Positions 9,301 to 22,639 are shown, counted from the first letter of the stretch. The stretch: DNA of 64,000 bases from Linyphia triangularis (GCA_963978545.1 CAXBTE010000017.1:248001-312000), one strand, 5' to 3'. Translations and numbers: made by a program. The notes: generated from the letters alone by a model not told the origin.

Positions 9301-12300
9301 GGGGGTCAAAATTTGCAAAGTTGTTTTTTTCAGTGGTACACATACATAATTTTTACACAGAGAGTTTTGGGAGCACAATGTTGTAACTTGGCAACATTGA
9401 AGTTCATTAATAGGAGATTCTTAAAAACGAAAATCTTAACAACCACTAAATATTAAGGGGGTCGAAAGTTGATCCCAAAAAAGGACTGCATTTCAAACAC
9501 TGAAAATTTCTGAATTTTACCTACATTTTGGGCTATAAACTGAATTAAGGGTCCTTTAATGGGCAGATTTGAAATAAAGTGACTGCAAATCATATTTCTA
9601 TTTTAAAACCAAAATCTGGAAGCATTTTGAGCCATTTTTTGGAAAAGTGATTTTTTCATAAAATTTCCTAAGGCTAACCCCTTTGAAAAATTTCGAAAAA
9701 TTTGAAAATTCAAAAAATTATTTTTTCAGTCACATTTGGACAGAATATGAATATAAAACATATTTCAGGTCCACAAAAAAAATTTGGTAGCATTTGAGCC
9801 ACTATTTTCAAAGTTCAAAATTTCCCTTTGAAAATACATTGATTTTACAGTTTTTGAATTTTTACTCATAGTGTATTTGGAGCACAGTATTGTAACTTGG
9901 CCACATTTAAGGTCTTCTATAGGAGATTCTTAAAAACGAAAATCTTAACAACCACAAAATATTAAGGGGGTCAAAATTTGCAAAGTTGTTTTTTTCAGTG
10001 GTACACATACATAATTTTTACACAGAGAGTTTTGGGAGCACAATGTTGTAACTTGGCAACATTGAAGTTCATTAATAGGAGATTCTTAAAAACGAAAATC
10101 TTAACAACCACTAAATATTAAGGGGGTCGAAAGTTGATCCCAAAAAAGGACTGCATTTCAAACACTGAAAATTTCTGAATTTTACCTACATTTTGGGCTA
10201 TAAACTGAATTAAGGGTCCTTTATTGGGCAGATTTGAAATAAAGTGACTGCAAATCATATTTCTATTTTAAAACCAAAATCTGGAAGCATTTTGAGCCAT
10301 TTTTTGGAAAAGTGATTTTTTCATAAAATTTCCTAAGGCTAACCCCTTTGAAAAATTTCGAAAAATATGAAAATTCAAAAAATTATTTTTTCAGTCACAT
10401 TTGGACAGAATATGAATATAAAACATATTTCAGGTCCCCAAAAAAAATTTGGTAGCATTTGAGCCACTATTTTCAAAGTTCAAAATTTCCCTTTGAAAAT
10501 ACATTGATTTTACAGTTTTTGAATTTTTACTCATAGTGTATTTGGAGCACAGTATTGTAACTTGGCCACATTTAAGGTCTTCTATAGGAGATTCTTAAAA
10601 ACGAAAATCTTAACAACCACAAAATATTAAGGGGGTCAAAATTTGCAAATTTGTTTTTTTCAGTGGTACACATACATAATTTTTACACAGAGAGTTTTGG
10701 GAGCACAATGTTGTGACTTGGCCACATTGAAGTTCATTAATAGGAGATTCTTAAAAATGAAAATCTTAACAACCACTAAATATTAAGGGGGTCGAAAGTT
10801 TATCCCAAAAAAGGACTGCATTTCAAACACTGAAAATTTCTGAATTTTACCTACATTTTGGGCTATAAACTGAATTAAAGGGTCCTTTTTTGGGCAGATT
10901 TGAAATAAAGTGACTGCAAATCATATTTCTATTTTAAAACCAAAATCTGGAAGCATTTTGAGCCATTTTTTGGAAAAGTGATTTTTTCATAAAATTTCCT
11001 AAGGCTAACCCCTTTGAAAAATTTCGAAAAATTTGAAAATTCAAAAAATTATTTTTTCAGTCACATTTGGACAGAATATGAATATAAAACATATTTCAGG
11101 TCCCCAAAAAAAATTTGGTAGCATTTGAGCCACTATTTTCAAAGTTCAAAATTTCCCTTTGAAAATACATTGATTTTACAGTTTTTGAATTTTTACTCAT
11201 AGTGTATTTGGAGCACAGTATTGTAACTTGGCCACATTTAAGGTCTTCTATAGGAGATTCTTAAAAACGAAAATCTTAACAACCACAAAATATTAAGGGG
11301 GTCAAAATTTGCAAAGTTGTTTTTTTCAGTGGTACACATACATAATTTTTACACAGAGAGTTTTGGGAGCACAATGTTGTAACTTGGCAACATTGAAGTT
11401 CATTAATAGGAGATTCTTAAAAACGAAAATCTTAACAACCACTAAATATTAAGGGGGTCGAAAGTTGATCCCAAAAAAGGACTGCATTTCAAACACTGAA
11501 AATTTCTGAATTTTACCTACATTTTGGGCTATAAACTGAATTAAGGGTCCTTTATTGGGCAGATTTGAAATAAAGTGACTGCAAATCATATTTCTATTTT
11601 AAAACCAAAATCTGGAAGCATTTTGAGCCATTTTTTGGAAAAGTGATTTTTTCATAAAATTTCCTAAGGCTAACCCCTTTGAAAAATTTCGAAAAATTTG
11701 AAAATTCAAAAAATTATTTTTTCAGTCACATTTGGACAGAATATGAATATAAAACATATTTCAGGTCCCCAAAAAAAATTTGGTAGCATTTGAGCCACTA
11801 TTTTCAAAGTTCAAAATTTCCCTTTGAAAATACATTGATTTTACAGTTTTTGAATTTTTACTCATAGTGTATTTTGAGCACAGTATTGTAACTTGGCCAC
11901 ATTTAAGGTCTTCTATAGGAGATTCTTAAAAACGAAAATCTTAACAACCACAAAATATTAAGGGGGTCAAAATTTGCAAAGTTGTTTTTTTCAGTGGTAC
12001 ACATACATAATTTTTACACAGAGAGTTTTGGGAGCACAATGTTGTAACTTGGCAACATTGAAGTTCATTAATAGGAGATTCTTAAAAACGAAAATCTTAA
12101 CAACCACTAAATATTATGGGGGTCGAAAGTTGATCCCAAAAAAGGACTGCATTTCAAACACTGAAAATTTCTGAATTTTACCTACATTTTGGGCTATAAA
12201 CTGAATTAAGGGTCCTTTTTTGGGCAGATTTGAAATAAATTGACTGCAAATCATATTTCTATTTTAAAACCAAAATCTGGAAGCATTTTGAGCCATTTTT

Positions 12301-13625
12301 TGGAAAAGTGATTTTTTCATAAAATTTCCTAAGGCTAACCCCTTTGAAAAATTTCGAAAAATTTGAAAATTCAAAAAATTATTTTTTCAGTCACATTTGG
12401 ACAGAATATAAATATAAAACATATTTCAGGTCCCCAAAAAAAATTTGGTAGCATTTGAGCCACTATTTTCAAAGTTCAAAATTTCCCTTTGAAAATACAT
12501 TGATTTTACAGTTTTTGAATTTTTACTCATAGTGTATTTTGAGCACAGTATTGTAACTTGGCCACATTTAAGGTCTTCTATAGGAGATTCTTAAAAACGA
12601 AAATCTTAACAACCACAAAATATTAAGGGGGTCAAAATTTGCAAAGTTGTTTTTTTCAGTGGTACACATACATAATTTTTACACAGAGAGTTTTGGGAGC
12701 ACAATGTTGTAACTTGGCAACATTGAAGTTCATTAATAGGAGATTCTTAAAAACGAAAATCTTAACAACCACTAAATATTAAGGGGGTCGAAAGTTGATC
12801 CCAAAAAAGGACTGCATTTCAAACACTGAAAATTTTTGAATTTTACCTACATTTTGGGCTATAAACTGAATTAAGGGTCCTTTTTTGGGCAGATTTGAAA
12901 TAAAGTGACTGCAAATCATATTTCTATTTTAAAACCAAAATCTGGAAGCATTTTGAGCCATTTTTTGGAAAAGTGATTTTTTCATAAAATTTCCTTAAGC
13001 TAACCCCTTTGAAAAATTTCGAAAAATTTGAAAATTCAAAAAATTATTTTTTCAGTCACATTTGGACAGAATATGAATATAAAACATATTTCAGGTCCAC
13101 AAAAAAAATTTGGTAGCATTTGAGCCACTATTTTCAAAGTTCAAAATTTCCCTTTGAAAATACATTGATTTTACAGTTTTTGAATTTTTACTCATAGTGT
13201 ATTTGGAGCACAGTATTGTTACTTGGCCACATTTAAGGTCTTCTATAGGAGATTCTTAAAAACGAAAATCTTAACAACCACAAAATATTAAGGGGGTCAA
13301 AATTTGCAAATTTGTTTTTTTCAGTGGTACACATACATAATTTTTACACAGAGAGTTTTGGGAGCACAATGTTGTGACTTGGCCACATTGAAGTTCATTA
13401 ATAGGAGATTCTTAAAAATGAAAATCTTAACAACCACTAAATATTAAGGGGGTCGAAAGTTGATCCCAAAAAAGGACTGCATTTCAAACACTGAAAATTT
13501 CTGAATTTTACCTACATTTTGGGCTATAAACTGAATTAAGGGTCCTTTATTGGGCAGATTTGAAATAAAGTGACTGCAAATCATATTTCTATTTTAAAAC
13601 CAAAATCTGGAAGCATTTTGAGCCA
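6399..13625. repeat. A array 2: eleven 665-bp unit landmarks
   Basis: GAGCAC landmarks lie at 6552, 7217, 7882, 8545, 9215, 9880, 10545, 11211, 11876, 12541 and 13206. The step of 663 bp reflects loss of one AG near 8030 (CACAGAGTTTT for CACAGAGAGTTTT). The step of 670 bp reflects a block-edge variant, GATTGTATTTTGGAG, at 9171. Units at 10545 and 13206 carry the diverged haplotype (GCAAATTTG, GTTGTGACTTGG, AAAAATGAAAATC). The 2661 bp from 10545 to 13205 resemble the four-unit higher-order repeat seen at 25207. Confidence 0.96.
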
Positions 13626-14702
13626 TTTTTTGGAAAAGTGATTTTTTCATAAAATTTCCTAAGGCTAACCCCTTTGAAAAATTTCGAAAAATTTGAAAAT
13701 TCAAAAAATTATTTTTTGGAAAAGTGATTTTTTCATAAAATTTCCCAAGGCTAACCCCTTTGAAAAATTTCGAAAAATTTGAAAATTCAAAAAATTATTT
13801 TTTGGAAAAGTGATTTTTTCATAAAATTTCCTAAGGCTAACCCCCTTTGAAAAATTTGAAAATTCAAAAAATTATTTTTTGGAAAAGTGATTTTTTCATA
13901 AAATTTCCTAAGACTAACCCCTTTGAAAAATTTCGAAAAATTTGAAAATTCAAAAAATTATTTTTTGGAAAAGTGATTTTTTCATAAAATTTCAAAAGGC
14001 TAACCCCTTTCAAAAATTTCGAAAAATTTGAAAATTCAAAAAATTATTTTTTGGAAAAGTGATTTTTTCATAAAATTTCCTAAGGCTATCCCCTTTGAAA
14101 AATTTCGAAAAATTTGAAAATTCAAAAAATTATTTTTTGGAAAAGTGATTTTTTCATAAAATTTCCTAAGGCTAACCCCCTTTGAAAAATTTGAAAATTC
14201 AAAAAATTATTTTTTGGAAAAGTGATTTTTTCATAAAATTTCCTAAGACTAACCCCTTTGAAAAATTTCGAAAAATTTGAAAATTCAAAAAAATTATTTT
14301 TTGGAAAAGTGATTTTTTCATAAAATTTCCTAAGGCTAACCCCTTTGAAAAATTTGAAAATTCAAAAAATTATTTTTTGGAAAAGTGATTTTTTCATAAA
14401 ATATCCTAAGGCTAACCCCTTTGAAAAATTCGAAAATTCAAAAAATTATTTTTTGGAAAAGTGATTTTTTCATAAAATTTCCTAAGACTAACCCCTTTGA
14501 AAAATTTCGAAAAATTTGAAAATTCAAAAAATTATTTTTTGGAAAAGTGATTTTTTCATAAAATTTCCTAAGGCTAACCCCTTTGAAAAATTTGAAAATT
14601 CAAAAAATTATTTTTTGGAAAAGTGATTTTTTCATAAAATTTCTTAAGTCTAACCCCTTTGAAAAATTTCGAAAAATTTGAAAATTCAAAAAATTATTTT
14701 TT
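13626..14702. repeat. Block 2 left B array (13 monomers)
   Basis: Landmarks lie at 13632, 13718, 13804, 13881, 13967, 14053, 14139, 14216, 14303, 14379, 14455, 14541 and 14617. Monomers are 86, 86, 77, 86, 86, 86, 77, 87, 76, 76, 86 and 76 bp. Marker variants are TTTCCCAAGG in copy 2, TTTCAAAAGGC in copy 5 and GGCTATCCCC in copy 6. This ordered marker series recurs in the left arrays of blocks 3, 4, 8 and 9. Spacing is identical to block 9 (offset 48985). Confidence 0.95.
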
Positions 14703-15873
14703 CAGTCAAATTTCGACAGAATATGAATATAAAACATATTTCAGGTCTTCAACTAAAATTTCCCAGCTAGTTTCAAAATTTCGTACAAAATTGTCTCCAT
14801 TTCTGAGCAAACGCGTTATTTTGGATTTTTTTGAATTTTACGACAGTTTGGGCTATAAAGCGATTTAAGGGACCTTTCTTGGATAGTTTTGATAAAAAGT
14901 AACTCTTAAGCATTCTCCTATGTTAACAGCTAAATTTGACACATTTCGGACATTTCCCAGCTAAATTCCAAAATTTCGTTCAAAACCGTCTCTATTTCTG
15001 TGCTAACGCGTTATTTTGGATTTTACTGAATTTTCCCGACAGATTGGGCTATAAATCGATTTAAGGGTCTTTTCTTGAACAGTTTTGATAAAAAGTAACT
15101 ATTGAGCATTTTCAAAGCATTTCGGACATTTCCCAGCTAGTTTTAAAAATATCGTTCAAAATCGTCTCTATTTCTGTGTTAACGCGTTATTTTGGATTTT
15201 TCTGAATTTTACCGACAGTTTAGGCTATAAATCGATTTAAGGGTCCTTTCTTGAACAGTTTTGATAAAAAGTAACTTTTAAGCATACTCTTAGGTCACAG
15301 CTAAAATTTTAAAGCATTTCGGACAATTCCCAGCTAGTTTCAGAAATTGCGTTCAAAACCGTCTCTATTTCTGTGTTAACGCGTTATTTTGGATTTTTCG
15401 GAATTCTACCAACAGTTTGGGCTATAAAGCGATTAAAGGGTCCTTTCTTGACAGTTTTGATAAAAAGTTACTTTTGAGCATTTTCAAAGCATTTCGGACA
15501 ATTCCCAGCTAGTTTTAAAAATTGCTTTCAAAATCGTCTCTATTTCTGTGTTAACGCGTTATTTTGGATTTTTCTGAATTTTACCGACAGTTTGGGCTAT
15601 AAAGCGATTTAAGGGTCCTTTCTTGACAGTTTTGATAAAAAGTAACTCTTGAGCATTTTCAAAGCATTTCGGACAATTCCCAGCTAGTTTTAAAAATATC
15701 GTTCAAAATCGTCTCTATTTCTGTGTTAACGCGTTATTTTGGATTTTTCTGAATTATACCGACAGCTTGGTTTATAAAGCGATTTGAGGGTCCTTTCTTG
15801 GGCATATTTAATAAAAAGTTACTGTAAACTATATTTCTATTTTAAAACCAAAATCTGGAAGCATTTTGAGAAA
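14703..15873. repeat. Block 2 C array (6 monomers)
   Basis: ACGCGT cores lie at 14811, 15006, 15182, 15379, 15554 and 15729 (195, 176, 197, 175 and 175 bp). The first monomer has GAATTTTACGACAG, one A shorter than in block 1. It lacks the block 1 monomer with GATAATTTGGGATAT and the last long monomer. The array ends in the A-like tail before TTTTTTGGAAAAG. Length 1171 bp, the same as in blocks 4 and 8. Confidence 0.95.
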
Positions 15874-16505
15874 TTTTTTGGAAAAGTGATTTTTTCATAA
15901 AATTTCCTAAGTCTAATCCCTTTGAAAAATTTCGAAAAATTTGAAAATTCAAAAAATTATTTTTGGAAAAGTGATTTTTTCGTAAAATTTCCTAAGGCTA
16001 ACCCCCTTGAAAAATTTGAAAATTCAAAAAATTATTTTTTGAAAAAGTGATTTTTTCGTAAAATTTCCTAAGGCTAACCCCCTTGAAAAATTTGAAAATT
16101 CAAAAAATTATTTTTTGAAAAAGTGATTTTTTCATAAAATTTCCTAAGGCTAACCCCTTTGAAAAATTTAAAAATTCAAAAAATTATTTTTTGAAAAAGT
16201 GATTTTTTCATAAAATTTCCTAAGACTAACCCCTTTGAAAAATTTGAAAATTCAAAAATTTTTTTTTTGGAAAAGTGATTTTTTCATAAAATTTCCTAAG
16301 ACTAACCCCTTTGAAAAATTTGAAAATTGAAAAAATTATTTTTTGGAAAAGTGATTTTTTCATAAAATTTCCTAAGGCTAACCCTTTGAAAAATTTGAAA
16401 ATTCAAAAAATTATTTTTTGGAAAAGTGATTTTTTCATAAAATTTCCTAAGACTAACCCCTTTGAAAAATTTCGAAAAATTTGAAAATTCAAAAAATTAT
16501 TTTTT
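15874..16505. repeat. Block 2 right B array (8 monomers)
   Basis: Landmarks lie at 15880, 15965, 16041, 16117, 16193, 16269, 16345 and 16420. Copies 3-5 read GAAAAAGTG. Copy 5 follows GAAAAATTTAAAAATTC, a base change special to blocks 2, 3, 4 and 8. The array ends abruptly at TTTTTTAATAGCATTTGAGCC, which skips about 65 bp of the normal A sequence (CAGTCACATTTGG to AATTTGG). Confidence 0.94.
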
Positions 16506-17689
16506 AATAGCATTTGAGCCATTATTTTCAAAGTTCAAAATTTCCCTTTGAAAATACATTGATTGTATTTTGGAGTTTTTGAATTTTTACTCGTAGTGTA
16601 TTTGGAGCACAGTATTGTAACTTGGCCACATTTAAGGTCTTCTATAGGAGATTCTTAAAAACGAAAATCTTAACAACCACAAAATATTAAGGGGGTCAAA
16701 ATTTGCAAAGTTGTTTTTTTCAGTGGTACACATACATAATTTTTACACAGAGAGTTTTGGGAGCACAATGTTGTAACTTGGCAACATTGAAGTTCATTAA
16801 TAGGAGATTCTTAAAAACGAAAATCTTAACAACCACTAAATATTAAGGGGGTCGAAAGTTGATCCCAAAAAAGGACTGCATTTCAAACACTGAAAATTTC
16901 TGAATTTTACCTACATTTTGGGCTATAAACTGAATTAAGGGTCCTTTATTGGGCAGATTTGAAATAAAGTGACTGCAAATCATATTTCTATTTTAAAACC
17001 AAAATCTGGAAGCATTTTGAGCCATTTTTTGGAAAAGTGATTTTTTCATAAAATTTCCTAAGGCTAACCCCTTTGAAAAATTTCGAAAAATTTGAAAATT
17101 CAAAAAATTATTTTTTCAGTCACATTTGGACAGAATATGAATATAAAACATATTTCAGGTCCACAAAAAAAATTTGGTAGCATTTGAGCCACTATTTTCA
17201 AAGTTCAAAATTTCCCTTTGAAAATACATTGATTTTACAGTTTTTGAATTTTTACTCATAGTGTATTTGGAGCACAGTATTGTAACTTGGCCACATTTAA
17301 GGTCTTCTATAGGAGATTCTTAAAAACGAAAATCTTAACAACCACAAAATATTAAGGGGGTCAAAATTTGCAAATTTGTTTTTTTCAGTGGTACACATAC
17401 ATAATTTTTACACAGAGAGTTTTGGGAGCACAATGTTGTGACTTGGCCACATTGAAGTTCATTAATAGGAGATTCTTAAAAATGAAAATCTTAACAACCA
17501 CTAAATATTAAGGGGGTCGAAAGTTGATCCCAAAAAAGGACTGCATTTCAAACACTGAAAATTTCTGAATTTTACCTACATTTTGGGCTATAAACTGAAT
17601 TAAGGGTCCTTTATTGGGCAGATTTGAAATAAAGTGACTGCAAATCATATTTCTATTTTAAAACCAAAATCTGGAAGCATTTTGAGCCA
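16506..17689. repeat. A array 3: two A units between blocks 2 and 3
   Basis: Landmarks lie at 16605 and 17270. The array opens with the deletion junction AATAGCATTTGAGCCATTATT and the GATTGTATTTTGGAG variant. The second unit is the diverged haplotype (GCAAATTTG; GTTGTGACTTGGCC; AAAAATGAAA). It then enters block 3 at its B element. With block 3 it makes a 4035-bp higher-order step (16506-20540). Confidence 0.95.
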
Positions 17690-18365
17690 TTTTTTGGAAA
17701 AGTGATTTTTTCATAAAATTTCCTAAGGCTAACCCCTTTGAAAAATTTCGAAAAATTTGAAAATTCAAAAAATTATTTTTTGGAAAAGTGATTTTTTCAT
17801 AAAATTTCCCAAGGCTAACCCCTTTGAAAAATTTCGAAAAATTTGAAAATTCAAAAAATTATTTTTTGGAAAAGTGATTTTTTCATAAAATTTCCTAAGG
17901 CTACCCCCCTTTGAAAAATTTGAAAATTCAAAAAATTATTTTTTGGAAAAGTGATTTTTTCATAAAATTTCCTAAGACTAACCCCTTTGAAAAATTTCGA
18001 AAAATTTGAAAATTCAAAAAATTATTTTTTGGAAAAGTGATTTTTTCATAAAATTTCAAAAGGCTAACCCCTTTGAAAAATTTCGAAAAATTTGAAAATT
18101 CAAAAAATTATTTTTTGGAAAAGTGATTTTTTCATAAAATTTCCTAAGGCTATCCCCTTTGAAAAATTTCGAAAAATTTGAAAATTCAAAAAATTATTTT
18201 TTGGAAAAGTGATTTTTTCATAAAATTTCCTAAGGCTAACCCCCTTTGAAAAATTTGAAAATTCAAAAAATTATTTTTTGGAAAAGTGATTTTTTCATAA
18301 AATTTCCTAAGACTAACCCCTTTGAAAAATTTCGAAAAATTTGAAAATTCAAAAAATTATTTTTT
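17690..18365. repeat. Block 3 left B array (8 monomers)
   Basis: Landmarks lie at 17696, 17782, 17868, 17945, 18031, 18117, 18203 and 18280. Marker order matches the first eight monomers of block 2 (TTTCCCAAGG, then TTTCAAAAGGC, then GGCTATCCCC), and the array then passes straight to C. GGCTACCCCCC near 17901 is shared only with block 4. Looks like a block 2-type array missing its last five monomers. Confidence 0.94.
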
Positions 18366-19908
18366 CAGTCAAATTTCGACAGAATATGAATATAAAACAT
18401 ATTTCAGGTCTTCAACTAAAATTTCCCAGCTAGTTTCAAAATTTCGTACAAAATCGTCTCCATTTCTGAGCAAACGCGTTATTTTGGATTTTTTTGAATT
18501 TTACGACAGTTTGGGCTATAAAGCGATTTAAGGGACCTTTCTTGGATAGTTTTGATAAAAAGTAACTCTTAAGCATTCTCCTATGTTAACAGCTAAATTT
18601 GACACATTTCGGACATTTCCCAGCTAAATTCCAAAATTTCGTTCAAAACCGTCTCTATTTCTGTGCTAACGCGTTATTTTGGATTTTACTGAATTTTCCC
18701 GACAGATTGGGCTATAAATCGATTTAAGGGTCTTTTCTTGAACAGTTTTGATAAAAAGTAACTATTGAGCATTTTCAAAGCATTTCGGACATTTCCCAGC
18801 TAGTTTTAAAAATATCGTTCAAAATCGTCTCTATTTCTGTGTTAACGCGTTATTTTGGATTTTTCTGAATTTTACCGACAGTTTAGGCTATAAATCGATT
18901 TAAGGGTCCTTTCTTGAACAGTTTTGATAAAAAGTAACTTTTAAGCATACTCTTAGGTCACAGCTAAAATTTTAAAGCATTTCGGACAATTCCCAGCTAG
19001 TTTCAGAAATTGCGTTCAAAACCGTCTCTATTTCTGTGTTAACGCGTTATTTTGGATTTTTCGGAATTCTACCAACAGTTTGGGCTATAAAGCGATTAAA
19101 GGGTCCTTTCTTGACAGTTTTGATAAAAAGTTACTTTTGAGCATTTTCAAAGCATTTCGGACAATTCCCAGCTAGTTTTAAAAATTGCTTTCAAAATCGT
19201 CTCTATTTCTGTGTTAACGCGTTATTTTGGATTTTTCTGAATTTTACCGACAGTTTAGGCTATAAATCGATTTAAGGGTCCTTTCTTGAACAGTTTTGAT
19301 AAAAAGTAACTTTTAAGCATACTCTTAGGTCACAGCTAAAATTTTAAAGCATTTCGGACAATTCCCAGCTAGTTTCAGAAATTGCGTTCAAAACCGTCTC
19401 TATTTCTGTGTTAACGCGTTATTTTGGATTTTTCGGAATTCTACCAACAGTTTGGGCTATAAAGCGATTAAAGGGTCCTTTCTTGACAGTTTTGATAAAA
19501 AGTTACTTTTGAGCATTTTCAAAGCATTTCGGACAATTCCCAGCTAGTTTTAAAAATTGCTTTCAAAATCGTCTCTATTTCTGTGTTAACGCGTTATTTT
19601 GGATTTTTCTGAATTTTACCGACAGTTTGGGCTATAAAGCGATTTAAGGGTCCTTTCTTGACAGTTTTGATAAAAAGTAACTCTTGAGCATTTTCAAAGC
19701 ATTTCGGACAATTCCCAGCTAGTTTTAAAAATATCGTTCAAAATCGTCTCTATTTCTGTGTTAACGCGTTATTTTGGATTTTTCTGAATTATACCGACAG
19801 CTTGGTTTATAAAGCGATTTGAGGGTCCTTTCTTGGGCATATTTAATAAAAAGTTACTGTAAACTATATTTCTATTTTAAAACCAAAATCTGGAAGCATT
19901 TTGAGAAA
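18366..19908. repeat. Block 3 C array (8 monomers, with a duplicated dimer)
   Basis: ACGCGT cores lie at 18474, 18669, 18845, 19042, 19217, 19414, 19589 and 19764 (195, 176, 197, 175, 197, 175 and 175 bp). The array is 372 bp longer than those of blocks 2 and 4. The extra length is a tandem repeat of a 197+175 pair: AGGTCACAGCTAAAATTTT appears near 18956 and again near 19328. Confidence 0.94.
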
Positions 19909-20540
19909 TTTTTTGGAAAAGTGATTTTTTCATAAAATTTCCTAAGTCTAATCCCTTTGAAAAATTTCGAAAAATTTGAAAATTCAAAAAATTATTTTTG
20001 GAAAAGTGATTTTTTCGTAAAATTTCCTAAGGCTAACCCCCTTGAAAAATTTGAAAATTCAAAAAATTATTTTTTGAAAAAGTGATTTTTTCGTAAAATT
20101 TCCTAAGGCTAACCCCCTTGAAAAATTTGAAAATTCAAAAAATTATTTTTTGAAAAAGTGATTTTTTCATAAAATTTCCTAAGGCTAACCCCTTTGAAAA
20201 ATTTAAAAATTCAAAAAATTATTTTTTGAAAAAGTGATTTTTTCATAAAATTTCCTAAGACTAACCCCTTTGAAAAATTTGAAAATTCAAAAATTTTTTT
20301 TTTGGAAAAGTGATTTTTTCATAAAATTTCCTAAGACTAACCCCTTTGAAAAATTTGAAAATTGAAAAAATTATTTTTTGGAAAAGTGATTTTTTCATAA
20401 AATTTCCTAAGGCTAACCCTTTGAAAAATTTGAAAATTCAAAAAATTATTTTTTGGAAAAGTGATTTTTTCATAAAATTTCCTAAGACTAACCCCTTTGA
20501 AAAATTTCGAAAAATTTGAAAATTCAAAAAATTATTTTTT
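19909..20540. repeat. Block 3 right B array (8 monomers)
   Basis: Landmarks run from 19915 to 20455 with the same spacing as block 2 at an offset of 4035. It carries the same GAAAAAGTG copies, the GAAAAATTTAAAAATTC variant and the TTTTTTAATAGC exit junction. Confidence 0.94.
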
Positions 20541-21724
20541 AATAGCATTTGAGCCATTATTTTCAAAGTTCAAAATTTCCCTTTGAAAATACATTGATTG
20601 TATTTTGGAGTTTTTGAATTTTTACTCGTAGTGTATTTGGAGCACAGTATTGTAACTTGGCCACATTTAAGGTCTTCTATAGGAGATTCTTAAAAACGAA
20701 AATCTTAACAACCACAAAATATTAAGGGGGTCAAAATTTGCAAAGTTGTTTTTTTCAGTGGTACACATACATAATTTTTACACAGAGAGTTTTGGGAGCA
20801 CAATGTTGTAACTTGGCAACATTGAAGTTCATTAATAGGAGATTCTTAAAAACGAAAATCTTAACAACCACTAAATATTAAGGGGGTCGAAAGTTGATCC
20901 CAAAAAAGGACTGCATTTCAAACACTGAAAATTTCTGAATTTTACCTACATTTTGGGCTATAAACTGAATTAAGGGTCCTTTATTGGGCAGATTTGAAAT
21001 AAAGTGACTGCAAATCATATTTCTATTTTAAAACCAAAATCTGGAAGCATTTTGAGCCATTTTTTGGAAAAGTGATTTTTTCATAAAATTTCCTAAGGCT
21101 AACCCCTTTGAAAAATTTCGAAAAATTTGAAAATTCAAAAAATTATTTTTTCAGTCACATTTGGACAGAATATGAATATAAAACATATTTCAGGTCCACA
21201 AAAAAAATTTGGTAGCATTTGAGCCACTATTTTCAAAGTTCAAAATTTCCCTTTGAAAATACATTGATTTTACAGTTTTTGAATTTTTACTCATAGTGTA
21301 TTTGGAGCACAGTATTGTAACTTGGCCACATTTAAGGTCTTCTATAGGAGATTCTTAAAAACGAAAATCTTAACAACCACAAAATATTAAGGGGGTCAAA
21401 ATTTGCAAATTTGTTTTTTTCAGTGGTACACATACATAATTTTTACACAGAGAGTTTTGGGAGCACAATGTTGTGACTTGGCCACATTGAAGTTCATTAA
21501 TAGGAGATTCTTAAAAATGAAAATCTTAACAACCACTAAATATTAAGGGGGTCGAAAGTTGATCCCAAAAAAGGACTGCATTTCAAACACTGAAAATTTC
21601 TGAATTTTACCTACATTTTGGGCTATAAACTGAATTAAGGGTCCTTTATTGGGCAGATTTGAAATAAAGTGACTGCAAATCATATTTCTATTTTAAAACC
21701 AAAATCTGGAAGCATTTTGAGCCA
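20541..21724. repeat. A array 4: two A units between blocks 3 and 4
   Basis: Landmarks lie at 20640 and 21305. It is the offset-4035 copy of A array 3: a deletion-junction first unit with GATTGTATTTTGGAG, then a diverged-haplotype second unit with GCAAATTTG and GTTGTGACTTGG. It enters block 4 at the B element. No gene is seen. Confidence 0.95.
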
Positions 21725-22639
21725 TTTTTTGGAAAAGTGATTTTTTCATAAAATTTCCTAAGGCTAACCCCTTTGAAAAATTTCGAAAAATTTGAAAATT
21801 CAAAAAATTATTTTTTGGAAAAGTGATTTTTTCATAAAATTTCCCAAGGCTAACCCCTTTGAAAAATTTCGAAAAATTTGAAAATTCAAAAAATTATTTT
21901 TTGGAAAAGTGATTTTTTCATAAAATTTCCTAAGGCTACCCCCCTTTGAAAAATTTGAAAATTCAAAAAATTATTTTTTGGAAAAGTGATTTTTTCATAA
22001 AATTTCCTAAGACTAACCCCTTTGAAAAATTTCGAAAAATTTGAAAATTCAAAAAATTATTTTTTGGAAAAGTGATTTTTTCATAAAATTTCAAAAGGCT
22101 AACCCCTTTGAAAAATTTCGAAAAATTTGAAAATTCAAAAAATTATTTTTTGGAAAAGTGATTTTTTCATAAAATTTCCTAAGGCTATCCCCTTTGAAAA
22201 ATTTCGAAAAATTTGAAAATTCAAAAAATTATTTTTTGGAAAAGTGATTTTTTCATAAAATTTCCTAAGGCTAACCCCCTTTGAAAAATTTGAAAATTCA
22301 AAAAATTATTTTTTGGAAAAGTGATTTTTTCATAAAATTTCCTAAGACTAACCCCTTTGAAAAATTTCGAAAAATTTGAAAATTCAAAAAAATTATTTTT
22401 TGGAAAAGTGATTTTTTCATAAAATTTCCTAAGGCTAACCCCTTTGAAAAATTTGAAAATTCAAAAAATTATTTTTTGGAAAAGTGATTTTTTCATAAAA
22501 TATCCTAAGGCTAACCCCTTTGAAAAATTTGAAAATTCAAAAAATTATTTTTTGGAAAAGTGATTTTTTCATAAAATTTCCTAAGACTAACCCCTTTGAA
22601 AAATTTCGAAAAATTTGAAAATTCAAAAAATTATTTTTT
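21725..22639. repeat. Block 4 left B array (11 monomers)
   Basis: Landmarks lie at 21731, 21817, 21903, 21980, 22066, 22152, 22238, 22315, 22402, 22478 and 22554. The order equals the first eleven monomers of block 2, including GGCTACCCCCC (shared with block 3), TTTCAAAAGGC and GGCTATCCCC. An 87-bp monomer (one extra A) leads to landmark 22402. It lacks the last two monomers of block 2. Confidence 0.94.
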
